NCBI GenBank assembly: GCA_947313745.1
Contig: CAMZNG010000003.1
Span: forward strand, 1-42,695
Direction of reading: 5' to 3'
DNA: 42,695 nucleotides
From: an uncultured Mycoplasmataceae bacterium
Lineage (GTDB): Bacteria > Bacillota_I > Bacilli_A > Mycoplasmatales > Hepatoplasmataceae
In this document: piece by piece, positions 42,494 through 42,695 of the stretch
Numbering within the stretch: the stretch's first letter is position 1
Layout: each line of letters opens with the position of its first letter
Position numbers and translations under genes: made by a program
Notes under the pieces: generated by a model
The model's database searches: none
What the model saw: the letters and a program-made list of their open reading frames with translations, nothing else
What the model was told of the DNA's origin: nothing

Positions 42494-42695
42494 ATGAAAA
42501 TAAATTTAAACTGAGAAAATAAATATAATTATTATATTAAATATAAAGACGGAGAAAGTATTGAGAAAATGATGGATGAATTAAAAGGTTATGAAAATTT
42601 TAATATTGATGATATTTCAAATTTTGAAAACACATTAAATTATTGAGGAAAAACATATATTAAAAATATTAAATTTCGTTCTTCAAATTGATTAC
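42494..42695 (+). CDS. N-terminal part of an unknown protein (partial)
   Basis: Open from ATG 42494 to the window end, at least 67 codons with TGA Trp at 42512, 42643 and 42689. Sequence begins MKINLNWENKYNYYIKYKDG and continues through EKMMDELKGYENFNIDDISNF. Rich in Asn, Tyr, Lys; no signal peptide or membrane segment in this part. The long match to the 16S anti-Shine-Dalgarno sequence (AAGGAGG about 12 nt upstream) suggests strong translation. No family recognised. Confidence 0.75.

Overview
The window comes from a wall-less, very AT-rich bacterium of the class Mollicutes. The main proof is that UGA is read as tryptophan: nearly every long gene is open only if TGA is a sense codon (for example at 665-667, 1930-1932, 12186-12188 and 22153-22155). 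Gene content (RNA polymerase delta subunit, HPr kinase, BMP-type nucleoside ABC system, YfcC carrier, a GH18 surface protein) fits the Spiroplasma/Mesoplasma/Entomoplasma/mycoides branch. That placement is inference; there is no rRNA gene here to confirm it.

Layout. 1-165 is the tail of an unknown basic protein. 452-2424 holds two tandem paralogous membrane proteins, and a third divergent paralogue lies at 6375-7343. All three have TATAAT only 6-9 nt before the start codon and TA-dinucleotide runs in the promoter spacer. Between them are a small unknown gene (2499-2750) and a minus-strand pair, an M20 dipeptidase followed by a YfcC-type carrier. 7505-10385 is a translationally overlapping pair: a shortened symporter-like protein and a dicarboxylate/amino acid:cation symporter. 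10438-11729 holds two unknown genes, one a coiled-coil protein.

From 11730 to 42380 everything is on the minus strand. It holds an APC amino acid permease (11730-13310); a packed run hprK-lgt-trxB-whiA-ECF S component-59 aa membrane protein-degenerate OppF-like protein (20237 down to 13377); DUF1146-secA-APC permease (24501 to 20342); a nucleoside-type ABC importer in the order ATPase, permease, permease, binding protein (30288 to 24640); a 1019-aa GH18 protein with six Fn3-like repeats (33489 to 30430); mnmE; a hidden 132-aa membrane protein; rpoE-fba-rpmE; and ychF-gltX-HD hydrolase-argS with overlapping junctions. A plus-strand gene with an unusually long Shine-Dalgarno sequence starts at 42494 and runs off the end.

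Much of the window is scavenging (amino acids, peptides, nucleosides, perhaps a vitamin), as expected of an organism with few biosynthetic pathways, mixed with core translation and secretion genes. The most unusual items are the OppF-like protein that has lost every ATPase motif and carries about 500 residues of coiled coil (13377-15629), the three-copy membrane-protein family with TA-repeat promoters, and the surface GH18/Fn3 protein next to a BMP binding protein, both of which lack a lipobox cysteine.
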